12,911 nt of DNA from the NCBI GenBank assembly GCA_965651815.1, contig CBFGTJ010000084.1, forward strand, positions 1-12,911, in the 5' to 3' direction. Positions 1 through 5,633 of the stretch are shown here, piece after piece. The DNA is from CBFGTJ01 sp965651815 (GTDB lineage Bacteria; Actinomycetota; Acidimicrobiia; Acidimicrobiales; Microtrichaceae). The stretch's first letter is position 1. Each line of letters begins with the position of its first letter. Made by a program: the position numbers and the translations under genes. Under the pieces are notes generated by a model. The model ran no database searches and was not told where the DNA came from. It was given only the letters and a program-made list of their open reading frames with translations.

Positions 1-35
1 GGGCCCGGCGCCGAAGGTGGATCGGGCGGGGACGC

Positions 36-491
36 TCAGTCCGCGACGACCTCGACGGTGATCGGGAACTGCACGTCCGTGTGAAGGTTCGCGATCGCCT
101 GGTGCGTCCCGACCTCCTTGATGTGCTCGTCGAGCTGGATCGCCTTGCGGTCGATCTCGATGCCGGTCTGCTCGAGGACCGCCTGGGCGATCTCGGCACC
201 CGTCACCGAGCCGAAGAGGCGACCGCCGCCACCGGCGCGCGCACGGACCTCGATGGTCCGTGCGACGAGGACCTTCGCGACCTCCTCGGCGGACTCGCGG
301 TCGCGCGCGTCCTTGATGTCGCGGGCCCGCCGCATGGCCGCCGCCTGCTCCTCGGCACCGGGCGTCGCGGCCATCGCGAGCCGGCGCGGCTCGAGGAAGT
401 TGCGGGCGTAGCCCTTCGAGACCTCGACGACGTCACCGCGCTTGCCCAGCCCGGTCACGTCGGAGCGGAGGATGACCTTCACGGCGCTCAC
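36..491 (-). CDS. rplI: 50S ribosomal protein L9
   Basis: L9 is a large-subunit ribosomal protein that binds 23S rRNA near the base of the L1 stalk and helps keep the reading frame. The 151-residue product has the usual bacterial L9 length. The N-terminal globular domain carries the family signature around residues 16-35 (GKRGD, then GYARNFLEP). A charged, helix-prone linker follows (about 41-80), then a C-terminal domain with the glycine-rich GGGGRLFGSVT segment (about 87-97). The start is a GTG at 491-489, chosen because an AGGAGG lies about 6 nt upstream and because the GTG overlaps the rpsR TGA by 4 nt (GTGA), the arrangement expected for translational coupling. It is the last gene of the rpsF-ssb-rpsR-rplI operon seen here. 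The 35 bases downstream show no obvious terminator, so the transcript may continue; dnaB follows in mycobacteria. Confidence 0.97.
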   Translation of the reverse strand: MSAVKVILRSDVTGLGKRGDVVEVSKGYARNFLEPRRLAMAATPGAEEQAAAMRRARDIKDARDRESAEEVAKVLVARTIEVRARAGGGGRLFGSVTGAEIAQAVLEQTGIEIDRKAIQLDEHIKEVGTHQAIANLHTDVQFPITVEVVAD

Positions 492-940
492 TGGGTGCCT
501 CCTGCGCTGGGAGCCGCGGCCTCGGCAGCCTGCCCGCCCTCGAGGCCCTGGAACTCGCTGGTGGCCTCACCGCCGCTGGCGGGCTGGCTCTGCTGCGCGG
601 GCTGCGGCCGCTCGGACCGCTCGCCGCGCTCGCCGCGGTCGCCACGGTCGCCCCGCTCGCCACGACGGCCGCGCTGGGTGGTGACCCGGTTCGAGTACGG
701 GATGAGCGCCATCTCGCGGGCGTTCTTGATCGCCCGCGCGACCTCGCGCTGCTGCTGGACGTTGTTTCCGGTGACCCGGCGGGCCCGCACCTTCGCCCGG
801 TCGGAGATGAACCGACGCAGCAAGTTCACGTCCTTCCAGTCGACGTACTCGATGTTCTCGGTGTTGAGGATCGAGACCTTCTTCTTGGGCTTGCGGCCGG
901 TGTCCTTGGCCTTGCCCTTCACTGCTCGCTTCTTCGCCAT
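488..940 (-). CDS. rpsR: 30S ribosomal protein S18 with a long RG-repeat tail
   Basis: S18 binds the platform of the 30S subunit as a partner of S6. The conserved core is residues about 22-88, with YVDWKDVNLLRRFISDRAKV, RARRVTGNN and ARAIKNAREMALIPY all recognisable. S18 proteins are usually 75-90 residues; this one is 150. The excess is a basic N-terminal lead (residues 1-21) and a tail of about 60 residues: RGE/RGD triplets at about 90-112, then a Q/P/S/A/G-rich acidic stretch. The cysteines of the zinc-binding form are absent (GNN where the mycobacterial zinc form has GNC), so this is the cysteine-free type. The tail is in frame up to the stop that overlaps the rplI start, so it is part of the gene as read. 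The ATG at 940 shares one base with the ssb stop (TGATG), suggesting coupled translation. S18 identity is certain; the role of the tail is unknown. Confidence 0.96.
   Translation of the reverse strand: MAKKRAVKGKAKDTGRKPKKKVSILNTENIEYVDWKDVNLLRRFISDRAKVRARRVTGNNVQQQREVARAIKNAREMALIPYSNRVTTQRGRRGERGDRGDRGERGERSERPQPAQQSQPASGGEATSEFQGLEGGQAAEAAAPSAGGTQ
609..671. repeat. 9-bp tandem repeat encoding RGE/RGD in rpsR
   Basis: Seven consecutive 9-bp units lie within rpsR. Six (618-671) are close variants of CGCTCGCCG on the plus strand, and a more diverged unit is at 609-617. On the coding strand they give Arg-Gly-Glu or Arg-Gly-Asp triplets. Unit length is a multiple of three, so gain or loss of copies would keep the frame. 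The repeat explains most of the unusual S18 extension. Confidence 0.85.
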
Positions 941-1386
941 CAGAACGGCTCCTCGTCGTCGTTGTACGCCGGCGGCTCCTGCATCGGGGGCGGTGCGTTG
1001 TAGCCGCCCCCTCCGCCGTCCCGGCGCTCGGTCTTGGTCACCTGGGCCGTCGCCCAGCGGAGGCTGGGGCCGACCTCGTCGGCGACCACCTCGACCTTGG
1101 AGCGCCGCTCGCCGTCCTGGGTCTCCCAGCTGCGCTGGTCGAGGCGCCCGGAGACGATGACCCTCGCGCCCTTGGTCAGGGATTCGGTCACGTTCTCGGC
1201 GAGCTCGCGCCAGCACACCACGTCGAAGAAGGAGGTGGCCTCCTCCCACTCGTTGGTCTGCTGGTTGCGCCACCGCCGGTTGACCGCCAACCCGAAGTTC
1301 GCGACCGCGGCGCCGCTCGGCGTGAAGCGGAGCTCCGGGTCGCGGGTGATGTTGCCGATCAGTTCGACCACGTTGCCGTTGGCCAT
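940..1386 (-). CDS. ssb: Single-stranded DNA-binding protein
   Basis: SSB coats single-stranded DNA in replication, repair and recombination and recruits partner proteins through its C-terminal tip. The 148-residue protein has an N-terminal OB-fold (about 1-112) opening with VVELIGNITRDPELRFTPSG. Aromatic residues typical of the DNA-binding face are present (W39, W47, F53/F54, W59), along with the conserved GxRVxVxGRL strand at about 73-82. A short Gly/Pro-rich linker (about 124-139) leads to an acidic tip ending in DDEEPF, a variant of the usual DDDIPF. The linker is short for an actinobacterial SSB. The ATG at 1386 has a GGGAGG about 4-5 nt upstream. It sits 14 nt after rpsF and overlaps the rpsR start by one base, as in the classic rpsF-ssb-rpsR arrangement. 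Confidence 0.97.
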   Translation of the reverse strand: MANGNVVELIGNITRDPELRFTPSGAAVANFGLAVNRRWRNQQTNEWEEATSFFDVVCWRELAENVTESLTKGARVIVSGRLDQRSWETQDGERRSKVEVVADEVGPSLRWATAQVTKTERRDGGGGGYNAPPPMQEPPAYNDDEEPF

Positions 1387-1400
1387 GGTTCCCTCCCCGT

Positions 1401-1733
1401 TCAGCCCGCGCCGCTCAGCAGGCCGCGACGGACGGCCTCGGAGTCGGGCAGGCGGATGAGCTTGTGGCGGACGACCTCGTCCGCGAGACGGAGGAAGCGG
1501 TCGACGTCGTCGAGGTTCGGCGCGTCGGTCACGATCTCGAGGACGCTGTAGACGCCCTCGTGCTTGCGGTTGATCGGGTAGGCGAAGCGCCGGCGACCCC
1601 AGTGGTCGACCGTCGGCACGGAGCCGCCGCCCTCCTCGATCATCTCCTTGACCCGCTGGATGAGCCCCTTGCCGGTGGCGTCGTCGACGTCCTGGTCGAC
1701 GATGACCATCAGCTCGTACACGCGAGTGGCCAC
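1401..1733 (-). CDS. rpsF: 30S ribosomal protein S6
   Basis: S6 binds the central domain of 16S rRNA together with S18. The 110-residue product shows the family pattern: a YELMVIVD first strand (residues 6-13), VKEMIEEGGG, the WGRRRFAYPINRKHEGVY segment at 45-62, and FLRLADEVVRHKLIR at about 80-94. It is slightly longer than the usual 95-100 residues. The start is taken as the GTG at 1733, giving VATRVYELMV. An AAAGGA lies about 8 nt upstream, and no alternative start nearby fits the first strand better. It opens the four-gene ribosomal/SSB operon; the 222-nt upstream gap separates it from panB and contains several inverted repeats that may be an autoregulatory leader. Confidence 0.97.
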   Translation of the reverse strand: MATRVYELMVIVDQDVDDATGKGLIQRVKEMIEEGGGSVPTVDHWGRRRFAYPINRKHEGVYSVLEIVTDAPNLDDVDRFLRLADEVVRHKLIRLPDSEAVRRGLLSGAG

Positions 1734-1852
1734 GTGGTGGTTCCTTTCCCTCTGGACCTCGGCCGGAGCCGTCAGGGTCCTGCGGACCGCAGGACAGGGT
1801 GTTCGGTTGCGGCGCACCGACGGCGCGCCCACCCCGCGGATGTCCGCGGGAC
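1734..1852 (-). promoter_or_regulatory. Candidate structured leader of the rpsF operon
   Basis: Read on the minus strand, the region just upstream of rpsF contains three hairpin-capable inverted repeats in series: 1833-1850 (8-bp arms CCCGCGGA/TCCGCGGG, 2-nt centre), 1811-1829 (8 bp including one wobble, 3-nt loop) and 1777-1795 (perfect 9-bp arms GTCCTGCGG/CCGCAGGAC around one base, so about 7 bp of stem once a loop is allowed). S6/S18 operons in several bacterial phyla carry leader RNAs bound by the S6:S18 complex, so autoregulation is a reasonable inference. I cannot match the known consensus with certainty. Confidence 0.45.
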
Positions 1853-1858
1853 CGGACG

Positions 1859-1864
1859 AGTGTA
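1859..1864 (-). promoter_or_regulatory. Possible -10 box (TACACT) for rpsF
   Basis: TACACT on the minus strand fits the TANNNT -10 pattern. It would start transcription near 1852, just before the first leader hairpin. No convincing -35 is seen 16-19 bp upstream (closest is GCGGCA), so this is a weak call. Confidence 0.25.
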
Positions 1865-1955
1865 GTCGCCGGCCCGCCGGGTGCCGCCAGCCGGCCCGGA
1901 TGGTCGCCATGCGGGCAGCCTGCCCGCGGGGTGTGACAGCGGGAGCCGGGTCGGG

Positions 1956-2834
1956 TCAGTCCCGGTCGTCGGGCTCGCCGCTGCTGCCGTAGAGGGCGAG
2001 CGCCTCCGCCTGCTCGGTCGAGAGGTGGTAGGTCTCCGACTCGTCGGGGAAGGCGCCGCTGCGCACGTCGCGGGCGTAGGCCCGCACCGCGGCGACGGCG
2101 TCGTCCTTCAGCGAGGCGTAGCGGCGCACGAACTTCGGCGCGACGCGGTCCTCGATGCCGAGCAGGTCGTGCATGACCAGCACCTGGCCGTCGCAGTGGG
2201 GGCCGGCGCCGATCCCGATCGTGGGGATGTCGACGGCGTCGGTCACCATCCGGGCGACCTGGTCCGGCACGCCCTCGAGGACGATCGCGAAGCAGCCCGC
2301 GTGCTCGAGCGCCTTCGCGTCGGCGACGAGCTGCAGGGCCGCCTGGGAGTCCTTCCCCTGCACCCGGAAGCCCCCCATGGCGTGCATCGACTGGGGCGTG
2401 AGGCCCACGTGGCCCATGACGGGGATCTCGGCGTCGACGATCGCCTCGACGGCCCCGACCCGCTTGGAGCCGCCCTCGAGCTTCACGCACTCCGCACCCG
2501 CCCGGACGAGGGCCGCCGCGTTGCGGACCGTGTCCTCGACCGAGACGTGGTAGCTGAGCCACGGCAGGTCGCCGACGACGAGCGCCCGGGGCCTGGCCCG
2601 CGCCACCGCGGCGGTGTGGTGCGCGAGGTCCTCGACGGTCACCTGCAGCGTGTCCTCGTAGCCGAGCACGACCATCGCGACCGAGTCGCCCACGAGGATC
2701 ATGTCGACGCCCGCCTCGTCCGCGATGCGCGCGCCCGGCGCGTCGTACGCGGTGACCATGACGAGCGGTTCGGCGCCGTCGCGGACCTTGCGCGCGCGGA
2801 CGGCGGGAACGGTGGTTCGAGCGGATGGAGCCAT
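1956..2834 (-). CDS. panB: 3-methyl-2-oxobutanoate hydroxymethyltransferase
   Basis: PanB transfers a hydroxymethyl group from methylene-tetrahydrofolate to alpha-ketoisovalerate, giving ketopantoate, the first committed step of pantothenate and CoA synthesis. The 292-residue protein shows the family's TIM-barrel motifs: VTAYDAPGARIADEAG (27-42), VGDSVAMVVLG (48-58), VVGDLPWLSY (86-95), KLEGG (118-122), MGHVGLTPQS (140-149), IVLEGVP (184-190) and IPTIGIGAG (203-211). D50, D89, K118 and E187 fall at the spacing of the E. coli metal ligands D45 and D84, K112 and the catalytic E181. The ATG at 2834 was chosen because an AGGAGG lies 6 nt upstream; an in-frame GTG at 2882 lacks such support and would sit at the predicted transcription start. 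It lies between ponA and rpsF, an unusual place compared with mycobacteria, and has its own likely promoter. Confidence 0.96.
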   Translation of the reverse strand: MAPSARTTVPAVRARKVRDGAEPLVMVTAYDAPGARIADEAGVDMILVGDSVAMVVLGYEDTLQVTVEDLAHHTAAVARARPRALVVGDLPWLSYHVSVEDTVRNAAALVRAGAECVKLEGGSKRVGAVEAIVDAEIPVMGHVGLTPQSMHAMGGFRVQGKDSQAALQLVADAKALEHAGCFAIVLEGVPDQVARMVTDAVDIPTIGIGAGPHCDGQVLVMHDLLGIEDRVAPKFVRRYASLKDDAVAAVRAYARDVRSGAFPDESETYHLSTEQAEALALYGSSGEPDDRD

Positions 2835-2887
2835 GGCTCGCCTCCTGGTTCGGTCCAGCGCCCTGTGGCTGCCGGCCGTCACCCGCG

Positions 2888-2916
2888 AGGTTACGCGACG
2901 ACCACCTGCGCGCCAA
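2888..2916 (-). promoter_or_regulatory. Candidate panB promoter
   Basis: On the minus strand TTGGCG (2916-2911) and TAACCT (2893-2888) are separated by exactly 17 bp, a sigma-70-like spacing, and lie immediately after the ponA stop codon. Transcription would begin near 2881, giving an untranslated leader of about 47 nt that includes the strong AGGAGG before the panB ATG. This is the best promoter match in the window; it is a sequence match only. Confidence 0.5.
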
Positions 2917-2918
2917 CG

Positions 2919-5138
2919 TCAACCGTCGGGCGGCTGCGTGGTCGACGGCGGGGGCGCCGTGGTCGTCGGCGCCGTCGTGGTGGTCGTCGTGGGCTCCGTC
3001 GTCGGGGGCGCCGTGGTGCTCGGCGGCGCGCTCGTCGTCGTGGTCGACTCCTCGACCTCGTCGGCCTCGGTGGTGGTGGTGACCTCGTCCGAGGGCACCT
3101 CCGTCGTGGTCGAGCGCGCCCACTCCAACGACTGGTTCACGAGCCGACCGTCGGGATCGACCTCCGGGAAGTCGCACGGCGGGTCGTTCGCGGTCGCCTC
3201 CACCATGAAGTCGCGCCAGATGCGCGCCGGCACGGTGCCACCCGACACGGTCTGCCCCTTGAACGAGTCCATGGGCCGCGGCTGCTCGTAGCCCATCCAC
3301 ACCGCGGCGGTCAGGTGGCAGGTGTACCCGACGAACCAGGCGTCCTTGTAGTCGTTGGTCGTGCCGGTCTTGCCGGCGGCGGGCACCCCGATCGACGCGG
3401 CGGTGCCGGTGCCCTCGCGCAGCACGCCGGTGAGCACCGAGGTCACCAGGTCCGCGGTCTCGGGCCGGATCACCTGCGCCGCCCGCTGCTCCGCGGACAC
3501 GTCGTAGAGCACCTCGCCGTCCGCGGTCTCGACGCGCTGGATGACGTACGGGTCGATGTGGCGGCCGCGCCCCGCGAACGTCGAGTACGCGGACGCCATG
3601 TCGAGCACGGAGACCTCGTTCGTGCCGAGGACCAGCGCGTGGGTGGGCCTCAGCTCGGCGGTCACGCCCAACCGGTTGGCCATGCGGGCCACCTTCTCGG
3701 GCCCGACGAGGTCGGCGATGCCCAAGTACACCGTGTTGGACGACTTCCAGGTCGCCTCCTCGACGGTGAGCACGCCCTGGTCCGCGCGGCCGAAGTTGCC
3801 CGGCGTCCACGGCTCGCCGTTCTCCAGGTACACGCCGTCGAACTGCGTCGTCGGCGGCGAGCGGAACAGCGACTCGGTCGAGTACCCCTCCTCGATGAAC
3901 GCGGCGAGCGCGAACGGCTTGAACGTCGAGCCGGGCTGCCGGCCCGACCCCCCGCCGTCGCGGCCCAGGGCCAGGTTGACCTTGCTCTCCGCGAAGTCGG
4001 TGCCGCCGACCATCGCCCGCACACGGCCGTCCGCGTCGATGGCGACCAGCGCCCCCACCGGCCCGTCGGGCACGTCCAACGTGCTCGTCAGCGACTCGTA
4101 GGCCTGCCGCTGCATCGCGGGGTCGAACGTCGTGTAGACGCGCAGGCCCTGCGTCTCGGCGCCCGGTCCGAAGCGCTCGCGCAGCTGTTCGCGGACCAGC
4201 TCCACCCAGTACTCGGAGCCCAGCTCGCGGTAGCGGCGCACCCCGAGGTCGCTGCGCTGCGCGGGGCGCGGCAGCACGGTCATCGTCGCGGTGCCCTCGC
4301 CGCCGGCGCCCGGCTCCCACACCCACGGCACCGCGTCCGCCGCGTCCCGCTGCTCGGGGGTGATGTAGCCCTCGGCGACCATCCCGGCGAGCACGGTCCG
4401 CCGCCGACGGGTCGCCTCCTCCGGGTTGCGCGTCGCGTCCGCGCGCTCGGGCGCCCGGATGAGCCCGGCGAGGTACGCGGCCTGGTGGAGCTGCAGGTGC
4501 TCGGCGCTGATGCCGAAGTAGGCCCGCGCCGCCGCCTCGACCCCGTACGCGCCCCGGCCGAAGTAGATCTCGTTCAGGTAGCGGGTGAGGATGTCGCGCT
4601 TGTCGAGCTCGCCCTCCAGCTTGACCGCGAGCACCGCCTCCTTGAGCTTGCGCGACAGCGACCGCTCCGAGGTGAGGTACGTGAGCTTCACGTACTGCTG
4701 GGTGATCGTGGAGCCGCCCTGCTGCGACGCGCTCGAGCCGAGCACCGACTGGTAGAAGGCGCGGCCGATGCCGACCGGGTCGATGCCGCTGTGGTCGAAG
4801 AAGTTCCGGTCCTCCGCCGCGAGCACCGCCTGCACCATGACCGGCGGCAGGTCCTCGTAGTCGACGATCACCCGGTCCTCGGACGCGGACAGGTGCGCGA
4901 TCGAGTTGGTGAACCCGCACTCCCCGGCGGGCACGGTGACGTCGCAGACGAAGGTCGTCTCGATCGGGCGCTTCGCCGGGGGCAGGTCGATCGTGTTGAG
5001 CGCCATCCAGAGCCCGCCGATCGCCGCCACGACCAGGACCAACAGGACGTACGCGACGCGGCGGAGCCGCCAGAAGATGCTGCGACGCTCGCCCTTCGCC
5101 CGCCGCCAGCGACGCCGACGTGGCTCCTGCTCAGCCAG
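2919..5138 (-). CDS. ponA: Bifunctional class A penicillin-binding protein (PonA type)
   Basis: This enzyme polymerises lipid II into glycan strands and cross-links the peptides on the outer face of the membrane. Numbered from the proposed CTG start at 5138 (739 residues), it has a basic cytoplasmic head (1-25) and one membrane anchor (about 27-47). The GT51 glycosyltransferase domain follows, with EDRNFFDHSG (109-118), GGSTITQQ (141-148), RKLKE (163-167) and YLNEIYFGRGAYGVEAA (187-203). The transpeptidase domain has STFK with nucleophile S404, SSN (466-468) and KTG (590-592). The protein ends in a Thr/Pro-rich tail (676-739). There is no ATG or GTG between the preceding stop and the anchor. 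A TTG at 5042 is the first conventional alternative, but it would cut into the anchor and remove the basic head. CTG 5138 has GGAG 6 nt upstream, overlapping the end of the DUF5318 gene. Order and content match Rv0049-ponA1 of Mycobacterium. Confidence 0.95.
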   Translation of the reverse strand: MAEQEPRRRRWRRAKGERRSIFWRLRRVAYVLLVLVVAAIGGLWMALNTIDLPPAKRPIETTFVCDVTVPAGECGFTNSIAHLSASEDRVIVDYEDLPPVMVQAVLAAEDRNFFDHSGIDPVGIGRAFYQSVLGSSASQQGGSTITQQYVKLTYLTSERSLSRKLKEAVLAVKLEGELDKRDILTRYLNEIYFGRGAYGVEAAARAYFGISAEHLQLHQAAYLAGLIRAPERADATRNPEEATRRRRTVLAGMVAEGYITPEQRDAADAVPWVWEPGAGGEGTATMTVLPRPAQRSDLGVRRYRELGSEYWVELVREQLRERFGPGAETQGLRVYTTFDPAMQRQAYESLTSTLDVPDGPVGALVAIDADGRVRAMVGGTDFAESKVNLALGRDGGGSGRQPGSTFKPFALAAFIEEGYSTESLFRSPPTTQFDGVYLENGEPWTPGNFGRADQGVLTVEEATWKSSNTVYLGIADLVGPEKVARMANRLGVTAELRPTHALVLGTNEVSVLDMASAYSTFAGRGRHIDPYVIQRVETADGEVLYDVSAEQRAAQVIRPETADLVTSVLTGVLREGTGTAASIGVPAAGKTGTTNDYKDAWFVGYTCHLTAAVWMGYEQPRPMDSFKGQTVSGGTVPARIWRDFMVEATANDPPCDFPEVDPDGRLVNQSLEWARSTTTEVPSDEVTTTTEADEVEESTTTTSAPPSTTAPPTTEPTTTTTTAPTTTAPPPSTTQPPDG
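2922..3113 (-). repeat. Low-complexity Thr/Pro-rich tail coding region of ponA
   Basis: The last 64 codons of ponA are mainly Thr, Pro, Ser, Ala, Glu and Asp, with runs such as STTTEV, VTTTTEADEVEE and TTEPTTTTTTAPTTTAPPP. At DNA level this is a degenerate short repeat (GTGGTCGTC-like on the plus strand). Such tails on extracellular parts of actinobacterial wall proteins are often disordered linkers and sometimes O-mannosylated; glycosylation here is inference. Confidence 0.75.
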
Positions 5139-5141
5139 GGC

Positions 5142-5492
5142 TCACTCCGCGGCCCGGGCGCCCAGCGGCGCGACCTGCAGGAGGTGGTTCCACCGGCACG
5201 AGGTGCAGACCTCGACGGTGTAGCAGCGTCGCTCCCCCGGGCCCTCGGCCAGCTTCTGCAGCTCGGCGCGCGTCGCGACCGCCCGGCCGCCGGCCGGCAG
5301 GCGGGTGCCGAACACGAACCGCACCACCCGCAACGTGGACTCGGCGCACACGGGACACGGCACCGTCGACCGCTGCGAGCAGTTCAGCGCGACGCGCAGC
5401 AGCTCGGCCTGCGCGTCGCACACCTCGTCGCGGCTGAGCTCACCCGCGCGGTAGCGGTGCAGCAGCTGCCGTCGCGCGAAGCGATGGTCCAC
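5142..5492 (-). CDS. DUF5318 family protein (Rv0049-like, two CxxC pairs)
   Basis: I recognise this as the small actinobacterial protein encoded directly upstream of ponA1 in mycobacteria. Shared features are the opening VDHRFARRQLL (mycobacterial VDYALRRRSLL), EVCDA at 24-27, a CPVC pair (C46, C49), RFVFGTRL, and VEVCTSCRWNHL with the second pair (C96, C99). Two CxxC pairs about 46 residues apart suggest a zinc ribbon. The biochemical role is unknown; the conserved pairing with ponA hints at a link to wall synthesis, which is inference. The start is uncertain. GTG 5492 gives 116 residues beginning at the conserved VD. In-frame GTG 5546 adds 18 residues and lies 8 nt after a TATCGT -10-like hexamer, so a leaderless start there is possible. 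The stop is 3 nt from the proposed ponA start, which is in the same frame. Confidence 0.85.
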   Translation of the reverse strand: MDHRFARRQLLHRYRAGELSRDEVCDAQAELLRVALNCSQRSTVPCPVCAESTLRVVRFVFGTRLPAGGRAVATRAELQKLAEGPGERRCYTVEVCTSCRWNHLLQVAPLGARAAE

Positions 5493-5633
5493 GCTGCCGG
5501 GCGTTCGACCCGGCCGACCCGGTGACTCCGGTTGGAGGAACGGCACGGGGTCCGACGATACCGCCCGGACGGGTCGGGGCGACCGCAGACGGGGTCCGCG
5601 ACCCGATCCGCGCGGTCGGACAGACTCCCACCG
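5493..5633. promoter_or_regulatory. Divergent promoter region between DUF5318-ponA and the methyltransferase gene
   Basis: These 141 bases separate two divergent transcription units and must hold promoters in both directions. On the minus strand TATCGT (5560-5555) lies 8 nt before the GTG at 5546. On the plus strand CAGACT (5621-5626) lies 7 nt before the ATG at 5634. Neither gene has a Shine-Dalgarno sequence here, so both may be leaderless. No good -35 is visible on either side, and if GTG 5546 is the real DUF5318 start, 5493-5546 is coding. Confidence 0.4.

Noticed and set aside
1..35. Possible terminator after rplI
   Set aside because: Only 35 bases are visible, with no clear stem followed by T residues.
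609..671. 9-bp repeat considered as a CRISPR-like or intergenic satellite array
   Set aside because: Units are contiguous with no spacers, keep the rpsR reading frame and encode RGE/RGD triplets.
1777..1850. The inverted repeats before rpsF as intrinsic terminators of panB
   Set aside because: None is followed by a T-tract on the minus strand; a leader or operator role fits better, although a Rho-independent pause cannot be excluded.
2835..2882. Upstream GTG (2882) as the panB start
   Set aside because: The ATG at 2834 has a strong AGGAGG at 6 nt, the extra 16 residues do not resemble PanB, and the GTG falls at the predicted transcription start.
940..4920. Very long open frame on the minus strand running through ponA, panB and rpsF into ssb
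   Set aside because: Only its last part, ssb, is a real protein. The rest is out of frame with the recognised genes and reads as Arg/Gly/Ala-rich noise.
1881..5525. Very long open frame on the plus strand opposite panB and ponA
   Set aside because: Its translation is low-complexity, Arg/His/Gly/Val-rich and has no family motifs. It is the shadow of two well-recognised minus-strand genes in high-GC DNA, where stop codons are rare.
5532..5633. N-terminal extension of the methyltransferase to an in-frame start at 5532
   Set aside because: The extra segment is Arg/Gly/Ser-rich with no family similarity and covers the divergent promoter region.
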